From Mastigocoleus testarum BC008 (GTDB lineage Bacteria > Cyanobacteriota > Cyanobacteriia > Cyanobacteriales > Nostocaceae): 64,000 bases of DNA. Shown here one piece after another: positions 44,963 to 53,929 of this stretch (position 1 is its first letter; each line of letters begins with the position of its first letter). The stretch spans positions 3,005-67,004 of the forward strand of contig NZ_LMTZ01000151.1 of the NCBI RefSeq assembly GCF_001456025.1, in the 5' to 3' direction. The translations under genes were made by a program, and so were the position numbers. The notes under the pieces are model-generated. The model had not been told where the DNA came from. It worked only from the letters and a program-made list of their open reading frames with translations, and ran no database searches.

Positions 44963-45889
44963 TTACCAATCATCATCATAATCCCTAGCTGGGCGACGAC
45001 GGCGAGGTTCTCTGTATTTGTCATCTGAGTAGCGGTCATCTGAATTTCTCTCATCAGGGTAGCGATCTTCTAAGTATCTATCATTAGAAGAATATCTATC
45101 GTCTAAATACCTATCGTCAGGATATCTTTCATCAGGATACCTTTCATCAGAATACCTTTCATCAGAATATCTGTCTTCTGAATATCTGTCTTCTGAATAT
45201 CTGTCATCTGAATATTTATAATTCGGTCTTCTGTTATTTCTTCTTCCTTCTTTACCAATACGACGACTAACTCCAGTAAAAAAATCTCTCCTGATCCACG
45301 GATAGTCACTCACCCAAATTTCGCGACTGGGTATATAAACATCGCTAATTTCATCAATCCGGCTCAGATCGGGGCGATTGGAAAAAACTAACATTTCCGC
45401 AATTTGACCAGTATTAATAATTTTATGAGTAACGCGTAACGGAGCACTGAATTCCGCAATAAAGCCGCTTTGGTCACCAATTTCCAAGTTAATTGTTTTT
45501 TCTCGATTTTCAACAATTACTAAATCGCCCCTATTATTAACAGTTTCTTGCGTGCCAATTAACTGTTCGGTTATCCAATAATCCAACACCCGACCTCGAA
45601 AAAAGCCGACATATTTATACCGTCGGCATTTAGAATTCTGTAGACTAGCCCACAAAACTGGTCCCCACAACCAATACAGTGCGCCCACTAAACCCAGAAA
45701 AAATACAATTGGTCCAAAGTCAAGCTGTAAAACTACTTTAAGTAATAAAACTATGGCAGCAGCAACAACTGATATTAATAATCGCTGCAAAAAATCAGGA
45801 AATTTACCCCAGTAATATTTATACTGGGGACCAGTAGCAATTAGAGGTATGAGTTGATGGAATTTTTCGCGAGTCAGGGGGACTAACAT
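44963..45889 (-). CDS. Conserved cyanobacterial membrane protein with DRYSE-repeat tail
   Basis: 308 residues. Two transmembrane helices (about 35-55 and 58-80), a globular region (about 95-225), and a C-terminal tail made of about a dozen 5-residue repeats of form D-[RD/E]-R-Y-[SPL], ending RRRRPARDYDDDW. The tail is intrinsically disordered, with a regular Tyr and Arg spacing. Homologues are sometimes labelled phosphate ABC transporter permease, but no transporter signature is seen here and I do not accept that name. Function unknown. Confidence 0.75.
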   Translation of the reverse strand: MLVPLTREKFHQLIPLIATGPQYKYYWGKFPDFLQRLLISVVAAAIVLLLKVVLQLDFGPIVFFLGLVGALYWLWGPVLWASLQNSKCRRYKYVGFFRGRVLDYWITEQLIGTQETVNNRGDLVIVENREKTINLEIGDQSGFIAEFSAPLRVTHKIINTGQIAEMLVFSNRPDLSRIDEISDVYIPSREIWVSDYPWIRRDFFTGVSRRIGKEGRRNNRRPNYKYSDDRYSEDRYSEDRYSDERYSDERYPDERYPDDRYLDDRYSSNDRYLEDRYPDERNSDDRYSDDKYREPRRRRPARDYDDDW

Positions 45890-45907
45890 TTTGGCTAAGT
45901 ACTGATT

Positions 45908-46738
45908 CTAAAGTATCTTTTCTAATCCATATACTAACGACTTTAGCTGAAGCACCTTACGAATTGCTAGTAATACTCCCGGCATATAGCAAGCTCGATC
46001 GCTGGTGTCATGACGTAAAGTATAAATTTGACCAGGAGCACCAAAAATTACTTCTTGATGGGCAATGAGTCCTGGTAAGCGTACGCTATGAATTCTAATG
46101 CCTTCCTCGGCTTGACTTCCCCTTGCACCAGTTAGCTTTTCCGTTTCTTCAACAATTGCAGGATTAAAAGTTTTACCCATTTCCCCTAACTTTTGGGCTG
46201 TTTCAATTGCTGTACCACTGGGAGCATCTGCTTTCTGATTATGATGCAATTCAATTATTTCTACATGGTCAAAATACTGGGAAGCGGCAACAGCAGCTTG
46301 TTGCAGTAGAACCATGCCAATGGAAAAATTAGGAATAATCAGACATCCAGTACTGGCTTTTTCCGCAAAATCTGCTAATTCTTGAATTTGTGTTGTGCTT
46401 AAGCCAGTTGTACCAATAACAGGACGAATACCATAGGCGATCGCGCTGCGAACATTATCATAAACCGAATCAGGATGAGTAAAGTCTACCATTACACCTG
46501 GCTCCTTTTCTTGGCATGCAAAAGCCAGCATCGATTCCATTTGATTGGTAACAGGTACTTCTAAAGGTTCGCTCAAGCCTGCTAGTTCTCCAATATCTTT
46601 ATCTTGATGTTCGGGGTTCCTATCAATCGCACCAACCAAATTCATATCTTCGGCTTGTGCTACAGCTTTAACCACCTCAAGACCCATTTTGCCTGCAGCA
46701 CCAATCACAACAACAGGAATCGGAGTTTTACTTGTCAT
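45908..46738 (-). CDS. dapB: 4-hydroxy-tetrahydrodipicolinate reductase
   Basis: 276 residues, the usual DapB length. NAD(P)H-dependent step of the diaminopimelate/lysine pathway. N-terminal dinucleotide fold VIGAAGKMGLEVV, VDFTHPD, GTTGLS, active-site HHNQKADAPSGTA, and the C-terminal segment SVRLPGLIAHQEVIFG. The upstream membrane-protein gene lies 18 bp downstream of its stop, so both could share a transcript. Confidence 0.96.
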   Translation of the reverse strand: MTSKTPIPVVVIGAAGKMGLEVVKAVAQAEDMNLVGAIDRNPEHQDKDIGELAGLSEPLEVPVTNQMESMLAFACQEKEPGVMVDFTHPDSVYDNVRSAIAYGIRPVIGTTGLSTTQIQELADFAEKASTGCLIIPNFSIGMVLLQQAAVAASQYFDHVEIIELHHNQKADAPSGTAIETAQKLGEMGKTFNPAIVEETEKLTGARGSQAEEGIRIHSVRLPGLIAHQEVIFGAPGQIYTLRHDTSDRACYMPGVLLAIRKVLQLKSLVYGLEKIL

Positions 46739-46806
46739 AATTATTAGTCAACTTTTTCGCTTACCATTAGGCATTTTAGACCTATTGACAAATATATATA
46801 GCAGAA

Positions 46807-47120
46807 TTGTCAGAAGACAGAAGTCAGAAGTCAGGAGTCAGAAGTCAGGAGTCAGAAGTCAGGAGTCAGGAGTCAGAAGTCAGAAGTCAGGAGTCAGAAG
46901 TCAGAAGTCAGGAGTCAGAAGTCAGGACAGACCGCGCTTACAGCGAGCAGGAGTCAGAAGTCAGAAGTCAGAAGTCAGAAGTCAGAAGTCAGGAGTCAGA
47001 AGTCAGAAGTCAGGAGTCAGAAGTCAGGAGTCAGAAGTCAGGACAGACCGCGCTTACAGCGAGCAGGAGTCAGAAGTCAGGAGTCAGAAGTCAGGAGTCA
47101 GAAGTCAGGAGTCAGAAGTT
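46807..47120. repeat. Large STRR array (agtcaga/agtcagg heptamers)
   Basis: About forty heptamers alternating agtcaga and agtcagg. It is interrupted twice by the same insert, gacagaccgcgcttacagcg (46924-46943 and 47043-47062), which shows the array grew by duplicating blocks of about 119 bp. Two frames stay open across it (Q-K-S-G-V-R-S repeats) only because a heptamer array lacks stops. Not called as genes. Confidence 0.92.
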
Positions 47121-47280
47121 AGGAACAGTAACTCATTACTCATTACTCATTACTTATTACTTATTACTTATTACTCATTCCCTGTTTTCTTACTTAAAAA
47201 ATAAAAAAAAGCCAGAGAACAACATTTCCGGCTTTGATGTAAATATATTTAAATTACAAAATCTTTAGGTTATAAAAAGT
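47120..47280. repeat. cattact/cttatta repeats before psaK 3' end
   Basis: STRR copies at 47127-47176, then a gccagagaac...ttccggc region that probably holds the psaK terminator hairpin (ccgg/agag pairing is weak). Confidence 0.5.
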
Positions 47281-47541
47281 TTATATATTTCCAAGATTAT
47301 GTAAACCTAAAATCACTCCTACTCCTAAAAGGTGACCAAAGGATGTAGTTGCTAGTAGTCCGGGTAAGCCAAAACCGCCAAAGAAGTTTGATGATGGCAA
47401 TTCTGGACCTGTTTTGGGGTATGTGACTTTAAATTTAGCAAAAGCGATCGCGATGATGTTGCAGATAATCATGATCGCGCCAACTGTTGGACTCCACTGC
47501 AAGGGAGCGGTAGCTGCTGCAAGTAAGTTCGATGTCAACAA
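47281..47541 (-). CDS. psaK: Photosystem I subunit X (PsaK)
   Basis: 86 residues. Short N-terminal leader, two transmembrane helices (about 20-38 and 60-82) joined by a positively charged loop (AKFKVTYPKTGPEL). Matches PsaK, a peripheral photosystem I subunit involved in antenna attachment. Monocistronic with a long upstream region. More than one psaK is common in filamentous cyanobacteria; no second copy is in this window. Confidence 0.92.
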   Translation of the reverse strand: MLTSNLLAAATAPLQWSPTVGAIMIICNIIAIAFAKFKVTYPKTGPELPSSNFFGGFGLPGLLATTSFGHLLGVGVILGLHNLGNI

Positions 47542-47962
47542 CTGCTTTTCTCCTGTGATTTAGTAGGGATTCAAAATACTCCTGTGACTATTATCAAAAA
47601 ATTTCACTCTGCAATGAAATATCGCACAAATAGTTAATATTTCTTGGTAATGCTTAATATCATTAAACCTGAATTGGATTTTCTGTGCGATCAGGGGTTT
47701 TATGTGAATGAGTTTGGTTTTCAAGATCGACTAGATCCCCCTAAATTCCGCTTGTGAAGCGATTTTCGTCTTCAAGATGGGCTACATCCTCGTAAATCTC
47801 GTTGGGAAGAAGATTTCACATGGGTGATTTTCGTTTTCAAAATGGGTTATATCCCCCTAAATCTTCAGGGCTGTTTCTAACGGGGATTTAGGAGAATGTG
47901 ATTATTTTGGGTTATTGAGTAGTCTTATATTTTATAAAGGGGGAGTTTCAAGCGATCAATAT
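47542..47962. other. psaK upstream region with diverged tandem repeats
   Basis: Three diverged copies of a roughly 75-bp unit containing tttcaagatnggctanatcc and ccctaaat (about 47715-47870). Dispersed non-coding repeat of cyanobacterial type. psaK promoter elements should lie at its low-coordinate end but are not obvious. Confidence 0.5.
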
Positions 47963-48538
47963 TTAGCTTAGAAACTTCAAACCCAATAACAACGCCGTAA
48001 CAGTCCCCATCACGGAAATCTTCCCAGAGTTGATTTTTTCTAAAATTGAATCCACTGGGATCAACAACACTTCAATTTCTTCAGTTGGATCTAAATTTTG
48101 CTTACCTGTTGCGTTTGCTCCGCACAATCCCTCTGGGATTATGGCATTTTCTGCGAAAAATACATGTGTTTGATTTGTATCCTTACTTGGTCGGTCGTAG
48201 AGTGTTGCAATTTTTTGCAAATTTTTGACAGAGTAACCTGTTTCCTCTTCCATTTCTCTCATTGCGGCGATTTCTGGAGCTTCTTGCGTGGGGTCGAAGC
48301 CTCCTGCAGGTAATTCAATAAAAAATTCACCTATTGCATGGCGATATTGCCTGACAAATACTACTTCTCGCTTCGGAGTAACAGCTAAAACTAAAGCCAC
48401 ATCAGGCTTAACATGCACAAAAAAATCATCAATTACTTTCCCATTTGGTAACCGAATTTCATCCCGCCTTACCTGACAATAGGGATGATCCAAAACCATA
48501 TTAGATTCTAATAATTCCCATTTCTTGAGATTTGTCAT
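47963..48538 (-). CDS. Nudix hydrolase, ADP-ribose pyrophosphatase type
   Basis: 191 residues. The complete Nudix box is present, from GGFDPTQE through REMEEETGY (pattern G-x5-E-x7-R-E-U-x-E-E-x-G-U). The preceding YRHAIGEFFIELPAG motif is typical of ADP-ribose/sugar-nucleotide pyrophosphatases. Soluble, Mg-dependent, probably removes ADP-ribose or related toxic nucleotides. Exact substrate cannot be read from sequence. Confidence 0.88.
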   Translation of the reverse strand: MTNLKKWELLESNMVLDHPYCQVRRDEIRLPNGKVIDDFFVHVKPDVALVLAVTPKREVVFVRQYRHAIGEFFIELPAGGFDPTQEAPEIAAMREMEEETGYSVKNLQKIATLYDRPSKDTNQTHVFFAENAIIPEGLCGANATGKQNLDPTEEIEVLLIPVDSILEKINSGKISVMGTVTALLLGLKFLS

Positions 48539-48721
48539 TTTTTAGATTCTTGATTTGCCAGCGATCAACTATATCCTGTCAAATATTATTATTCATTGAT
48601 AATTAAATTTGATTGAAATTATCTGAATTTTGTATCCAAATTTTGCCCAGACTCATCCTTTACTGTTTTCTTTTATGCCTTATCCTCAAACTTAAGATTA
48701 AATTTGCTCCTACTTAAATAC

Positions 48722-49774
48722 ATGAAAATACAGGTTGAAATTTTTACAGTCAACAAGCGCTTTCCGTTAACTATTAGTCGGGGAACTACTGCTAAAACTA
48801 ACAATGTTTTGGTCAAAATATCCCAAGATGGAATTGAGGGTTGGGGAGAATCTTCGCCTGTCAAAGTAGGAGATAGACATCAGTCAACCGAAGTTATTCA
48901 CGAATCATTACAACAAATTAAACCCCAACTAGAGAAATTTCATCCTTTACAACGACAGGAAATCGAACAAGTTCTCATTACCACCAATTTACCGTCATCA
49001 GCATGGGCAGCATTTGATGTAGCATTATATGATTGGTTAGGGAAAAAAGTTGGACTACCTCTGTGGAAAATATGGGGGTTAGACTGTAAAAAAATTGTCC
49101 CTACATCTGTCACAATTGGTATCAATTCTCCTGAAGGAGCAAAATCAAGAACCCGTGATTGGTTGGAATTTACTAACATCAAAGTTTTAAAAGTTAAGTT
49201 AGGTAATCCGGAGGGTGTTGAAGCCGACCGAAAAATGCTAACAGCAGTTAAGGACGAAGCACCAAATTTAGATTTGTATGTCGATGCTAACGGAGGTTGG
49301 AATTTGACAAATGCCTGTGAAATGTGTAATTGGCTTGCAAATTTGGGTGTTAAGTACGTGGAACAGCCTTTAGCACAAGGGGAAGAACATAAGTTAGCCG
49401 AACTGCGAAAACATTCGCCTCTACCAATATTTGTCGATGAAAGTTGTTTCAACAGTCGAGATATTCCTAAATTGGCAAACTCGGTGGATGGGATCAATAT
49501 TAAATTGATGAAATCTGGAGGACTAACTGAGGCGATGCGGATGGTATATACCGCGCGTGCTTATGGTTTACAAGTGATGTTTGGTTGCTATTCCGATAGC
49601 ACTTTGGCTAATACAGCAGCCGCACAGCTTGCACCATTGGCTGATTATCTCGACTTGGATAGTCACCTTAATTTAATTGACGATCCCTTTGAGGGAGCAT
49701 CAATCCAAGAAGGCAGAATTTTACCAAATAACTTACCAGGCTTGGGGGTACAGCATAGTGCGTCTCGCGCTTAA
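48722..49774 (+). CDS. Enolase-superfamily dipeptide / N-acyl-amino-acid epimerase (DgcA-like)
   Basis: 350 residues of the muconate-lactonizing/AE-epimerase subgroup. Visible: KVKLG catalytic lysine region, metal ligands in YVDANGGW, VEQPL and FVDES, and the second catalytic Lys in INIKLMKSGG. Either L-Ala-D/L-Glu epimerase in peptidoglycan recycling or an N-acetyl-D-Glu racemase (DgcA). The 17-bp overlap with a DUF1611 gene favours the DgcA-DgcN D-glutamate pathway described in other bacteria. ATG 48722 chosen over 48704, as the fold begins MKIQVEIF. Confidence 0.85.
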   Translation: MKIQVEIFTVNKRFPLTISRGTTAKTNNVLVKISQDGIEGWGESSPVKVGDRHQSTEVIHESLQQIKPQLEKFHPLQRQEIEQVLITTNLPSSAWAAFDVALYDWLGKKVGLPLWKIWGLDCKKIVPTSVTIGINSPEGAKSRTRDWLEFTNIKVLKVKLGNPEGVEADRKMLTAVKDEAPNLDLYVDANGGWNLTNACEMCNWLANLGVKYVEQPLAQGEEHKLAELRKHSPLPIFVDESCFNSRDIPKLANSVDGINIKLMKSGGLTEAMRMVYTARAYGLQVMFGCYSDSTLANTAAAQLAPLADYLDLDSHLNLIDDPFEGASIQEGRILPNNLPGLGVQHSASRA

Positions 49775-50798
49775 TCAACGGGTAGTAGTTTTGTTACATG
49801 GGGGTATTACCAGTGAGGGCGGTAAAACCGGTCTGTCACTTTTACGATACAGTGAAGCCCCTATTGTTGCAGCAATTGACCGCGATTGTGCAGGAAAATC
49901 TTTAACGGAACTGACTGGTATCAAACGTGATGTCCCAATAGTTTCATCTCTAGCCGATTCCTTGCAATATAAACCTCAGGTTTTAGCAATTGGTATTGCG
50001 ACCAAAGGTGGTGTCTTACCAGATGACTATTGGCGCGAAATCAAAGAAGCTTTAGCTGCAGGAATGTCTCTAGTCAATGGTTTGCATACTCCATTGGCAA
50101 CAATACCGGATTTGAAAAAACAACTCAAGCCCGGACAGTTAATTTGGGATGTACGAAAAGAACCACAAAATTTAAATATTGCTAGTGGTGCAGCTCGTAA
50201 TCTTTCCTGTAAGCGAGTACTAACTATTGGTACAGATATGAATGCTGGCAAAATGTCAACTTCTTTGGAGTTGCATTGGGCTTCGCGAATGCAAGGAATG
50301 CGTTCTAAATTTTTGGCGACTGGTCAAACTGGTTTGATGCTGGAAGGTGATGGAGTCGCATTGGATGCTGTCAGAGTTGACTTCGCTGCTGGTGCTGTAG
50401 AGCAGATAGTAATGCGCTTTGGTGGTAACTACGATATTTTGCATATTGAGGGACAAGGTTCTTTGCTGCATCCAGGTTCTACAGCAACATTACCTTTGCT
50501 CCGAGGTTCCCAACCGACCCACATGATTTTGGTACATCGTGTCGGACAAACCCATGTAATTGACAATTTCCCAATTCCACCTTTACCGGAAGTAATTAAA
50601 TTGTACGAGACGGTGGCTAGTGCTGCTGGGGCATTTAAAAAAGTCCCAGTTGTTGGAATTGCTCTTAATACTTCTCATTTAGAAGAATCAACTGCAAAAT
50701 CTACGATCGCACAAATGGAACAAGAAACAGGAAGACCTTGTACAGATCCTGTTCGTTTTGGTGCGGGTAAGTTACTGGATGCGGTGATGCGTAGTTAG
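49758..50798 (+). CDS. DUF1611 protein, DgcN-like D-glutamate N-acetyltransferase candidate
   Basis: 346 residues from GTG 49758 (VRLALNQRVVVLLHGG); a longer start at 49677 would overlap the epimerase by about 100 bp and lacks family similarity. The N-terminal half is a Rossmann-like DUF1611_N domain (APIVAAIDRDCAGKS). The C-terminal half has a P-loop-like GTDMNAGKMST and the HIEGQGSLLHPG segment. DgcN, a DUF1611 protein, acetylates D-Glu before racemisation by DgcA; gene overlap with the epimerase supports that link. Experimental proof in cyanobacteria is unknown to me. Confidence 0.78.
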   Translation: MRLALNQRVVVLLHGGITSEGGKTGLSLLRYSEAPIVAAIDRDCAGKSLTELTGIKRDVPIVSSLADSLQYKPQVLAIGIATKGGVLPDDYWREIKEALAAGMSLVNGLHTPLATIPDLKKQLKPGQLIWDVRKEPQNLNIASGAARNLSCKRVLTIGTDMNAGKMSTSLELHWASRMQGMRSKFLATGQTGLMLEGDGVALDAVRVDFAAGAVEQIVMRFGGNYDILHIEGQGSLLHPGSTATLPLLRGSQPTHMILVHRVGQTHVIDNFPIPPLPEVIKLYETVASAAGAFKKVPVVGIALNTSHLEESTAKSTIAQMEQETGRPCTDPVRFGAGKLLDAVMRS

Positions 50799-51723
50799 GG
50801 ATTGGCGACTGGTAACCAGATCATTCAATAGTAAATAAAAACAAAATATCTTATTGCTATCCTCAATCCTTTTCCGTAGATGGAGGTAGCAGCTAATAGA
50901 AGCTAACGTAGGTATTGGTGTGACAGTTATGTGTTACGCACGCTCTAAACGCCAAAAACCAAACTTGTCTACACAAAAATTATCAAATTTGGTCTAACCC
51001 TACAAATCTCCTAGTCAAAATAAAGTATTGAGAATTTTGGATTTTCTCACTCGAGTTCAAGGTTATTAAAATACAAAATGCTTGTGTTAATGGAGTCTAG
51101 ACTACAAAAAATTGTAAGTAATGGAATATTTATTTTTTTCAATCCTAGTTGTTTATGCTGAAAAAAAAAAAGCAGTAATGAATAATTATTTACGTAGCAC
51201 GCAAATAATTATTCATTTTCAAAACCTACAAATCGATTTTACTTGAAGGCTGTGTTCTTCAATTTTATACCGTAAACAATGATTTTATTGTTACAAAGAA
51301 AATGCCATCAAAATTAAGACTGGATAATCAATTTATCCTTGCTTATGATGACTTATAAAGCATTTTGTCTAGTTTTTAGCTTAAAGCTTAAAGTAACAAA
51401 AATCAACCAATGGAATATAAAGTTCAATAGGTTGCAATTTACTACGAATGATAAAGGTAACAAAGCTTACTCAATAAAAATAACCAAAAGTAGTAATTGT
51501 TCTAAGGAAGATGAACCCTTACACTTTTTGGGCGCAAAAAGTGTAGAATTAACAGGAGTCTCCAGTACATAAGGCTTTTATAGATATACCCAATCAAAGG
51601 CAACTTTAAAGTTAATAAGACATAATATGTCATTGAAACTTTAAGAAATTGTCAGGGGAGAACTTCAATGGGGGACTTTCGTATGAAAATTAAGGGCATT
51701 CTATTTGCTGACAGGTTAACCTG
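50799..51723. other. Intergenic region with a 13-bp perfect inverted repeat
   Basis: About 0.9 kb. Perfect inverted repeat tgaataattattt (51179-51191) / aaataattattca (51203-51215) after an A-run. A 77-residue frame at 51339-51572 shows no family feature and is not called. The kinase gene downstream starts at 51724. Confidence 0.5.
51179..51215. promoter_or_regulatory. 13-bp perfect inverted repeat, hairpin
   Basis: Arms 51179-51191 and 51203-51215 around acgtagcacgc. AT-rich stem preceded by an A-run and followed by ttttc; could end transcripts from either side or bind a protein. Confidence 0.4.
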
Positions 51724-53685
51724 ATGCACATTGGCACAGTTCTCCGGAATCGCTACAAAATCCTCAAACTGTTGGGAAGCGGCGGATTTGGTGATACTTA
51801 TCTGGCGGTAGATATCGACTTACCTGGTAGCCCAAAGTGCGTTGTTAAACACCTTAAGGCTCAAAAATCCAATCCCACAGTTTTACAAATTGCCAAAAGA
51901 CTGTTTGACCAAGAAGCTAAGGTTTTATACCGTCTAAGCAAAGGTCACAGTCAAATACCCCAATTGTTTGGTCACTTTGAAGAGAATAATGAGTTCTATT
52001 TAGTACAGGAATATATTGATGGATATGACTTAACCAAAGAAATCAAATCGCGCAAGCAGATGAGTGAAGCTGCAGTAGCCAAGTTGCTGCAGGAAATTCT
52101 CGAGGTATTAGCATTTGTCCACGAGCAAAATGTGATTCACCGAGATATCAAGCTGCGCAATATTATGCGTCGTCGTAACGACGGCAAAATTGTTTTGATC
52201 GATTTTGGTGCAGTAAAAGAGATTAAAGGGTTAGCAACAACTTATGACGGAGAGGTAAATTCCACACTAGTAATTGGTACCCCCGGCTATATGCCGAGCG
52301 AACAAGCAAATGGTAAGCCCAGGCTGTGTAGCGATGTGTATGCAGTGGGGATGATTGGCATTCAAGCATTAACTGGGAAACCACCACGTGGTTTACCCCT
52401 AGATCCCAGCAGTGGGGAAGTTATGTGGCTGCAAGAAGTGAATGTCAGTCATAAGATGGCTCAGGTTTTGACAAATATGGTGCGCTGTAATTTCAGCCAA
52501 AGGTATCAAACTGCAGGGGAAGCTCTGCAGGCACTACTTTCACCGATGCCAGGACCACCACAACATTTACTAGCGAATACAGAAAGGGAAGTTCGACGGC
52601 AAATGCCGTTGGAAAATTTGTCTTACCCACAGGTAGTCAAAGTTGCTGGTCTTTTAGGTTTGTTAGGAGCAGGCTTGGGATTAACATTCTTTGGTGCAAG
52701 TCTTCTTCCTAAGAATAATGCAACTAGTAATGGCACCAATAAGGTGGAAAAAACTGATAGTAAGCCAAAAGATTCACCATCTGCTTCCCCTGTTCAAAGC
52801 AGTAATCCCGAACCACAACCTCCTCCAGAAGTTGAGAAAAAAGTAGAAACAAATCCTTTTAATTCATCAAGTCCTCTCACTTTTCCACCTTTAACAAACC
52901 CCAACGAGCAGATCAAGGTTTCGCCTGCACAACCACCAATTAACCCAAGTGATTACGAAAAACGGTTCGACCTACCTCCTAGTAATCCCTCCCAATCCGT
53001 AAGTCCAGGAAGACCATTTTCTGTTGGTGGCGATCCCAGACAATCAAACACATCTCCAGATACGAATGAGGGGAAAGATGGTCAAGATTCAACAAGTGAA
53101 TCGCCACTGAAGCCTTCACAACCGGTTAGCAGTCCTTTATTCAAAGGATTTGATATCGACTCTGAAAATGCTTCACCTTCCGTAAGCCCACCAAACAAAA
53201 ATCAGAAAAGCACCGAAACACCAGAAACATCTCCTGAGAACAAGGCTAAAGATGATGGTGAGAAATCGGCTCCTGAGTCCCCTCAGACACCTGCAATTGA
53301 GGAGGAAACAAAGTCCAAAAATGAATCTAAAAATGATTCTTCAGCAACCTCTGAAAATAATAAGGGCTTACCCGATTCTTCTCCTACACCATCAGTTGAA
53401 AGTAAAAACAAACCATTACCAGGTTCTTCTTCGCTCCCAATTTTGGAAGGGAACGTAAATCAATTCTCTACTCCTTTATTGCCACCAGCGCTAGAAGGAA
53501 AAGTAGATGTTTATAAGATTTATACTCAACCAGTGATTGTGCCTACCGATCCGTCGAACGGAAGTAAGGTTATTATTCAAAAGCCAGAACCATCACCATC
53601 AAAACCACCATCTTCTTCTGCATCCAAACCAGAAGATCTAGACGATTTGTCCCTGAAGAACTTTTCCAGTTGGATTGAGAAATAA
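51724..53685 (+). CDS. Membrane-anchored serine/threonine protein kinase
   Basis: 653 residues. Kinase domain about 10-270: GSGGFGDTYLA loop, VVKHL lysine, HRDIKLRN catalytic loop, IDFGAVKE, GTPGYMPSEQ. One transmembrane helix about 303-325, then a long disordered Pro/Ser/Asn/Glu-rich extracytoplasmic tail (about 330-653). Layout is that of bacterial receptor-type Hanks kinases, though the tail has no PASTA or known sensor domain. It reads toward the M48 protease gene; functional link unknown. Confidence 0.88.
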   Translation: MHIGTVLRNRYKILKLLGSGGFGDTYLAVDIDLPGSPKCVVKHLKAQKSNPTVLQIAKRLFDQEAKVLYRLSKGHSQIPQLFGHFEENNEFYLVQEYIDGYDLTKEIKSRKQMSEAAVAKLLQEILEVLAFVHEQNVIHRDIKLRNIMRRRNDGKIVLIDFGAVKEIKGLATTYDGEVNSTLVIGTPGYMPSEQANGKPRLCSDVYAVGMIGIQALTGKPPRGLPLDPSSGEVMWLQEVNVSHKMAQVLTNMVRCNFSQRYQTAGEALQALLSPMPGPPQHLLANTEREVRRQMPLENLSYPQVVKVAGLLGLLGAGLGLTFFGASLLPKNNATSNGTNKVEKTDSKPKDSPSASPVQSSNPEPQPPPEVEKKVETNPFNSSSPLTFPPLTNPNEQIKVSPAQPPINPSDYEKRFDLPPSNPSQSVSPGRPFSVGGDPRQSNTSPDTNEGKDGQDSTSESPLKPSQPVSSPLFKGFDIDSENASPSVSPPNKNQKSTETPETSPENKAKDDGEKSAPESPQTPAIEEETKSKNESKNDSSATSENNKGLPDSSPTPSVESKNKPLPGSSSLPILEGNVNQFSTPLLPPALEGKVDVYKIYTQPVIVPTDPSNGSKVIIQKPEPSPSKPPSSSASKPEDLDDLSLKNFSSWIEK

Positions 53686-53929
53686 ATTTACTTTAGTGAA
53701 TTTATGCTTTAGTAAATTGATGATGAAGTGAATTTAATTCAAGGAAAAGTGTTCTAGGCAGTTAAAATCTTTAGAGAAAAATCTTTAGGAGAAAATCTTC
53801 AGATTCAGCCTAATGCTAAAGTCAGTCTAATTTTTATTAATTTTTTGTGAGTCAGGCTAAGTGACCTGTCTAATTAGAGTGTTTCCTCATACATTGGATA
53901 CAATGCTTGTTACATAGGTGAATTCCACC

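Noticed and set aside
44963..45889. Phosphate ABC transporter permease
   Set aside because: Name sometimes attached to homologues, but there are only two membrane helices and no permease motif.
46689..47268. Overlapping open frames encoding QKSGVRSQ/QESEVRSQ repeats
   Set aside because: They are translations of a heptamer STRR array that has no stop codons in two frames; no start signal or domain.
51339..51572. 77-residue frame upstream of the second Ser/Thr kinase
   Set aside because: No recognisable motif or ribosome-binding site; composition is like the surrounding AT-rich spacer.
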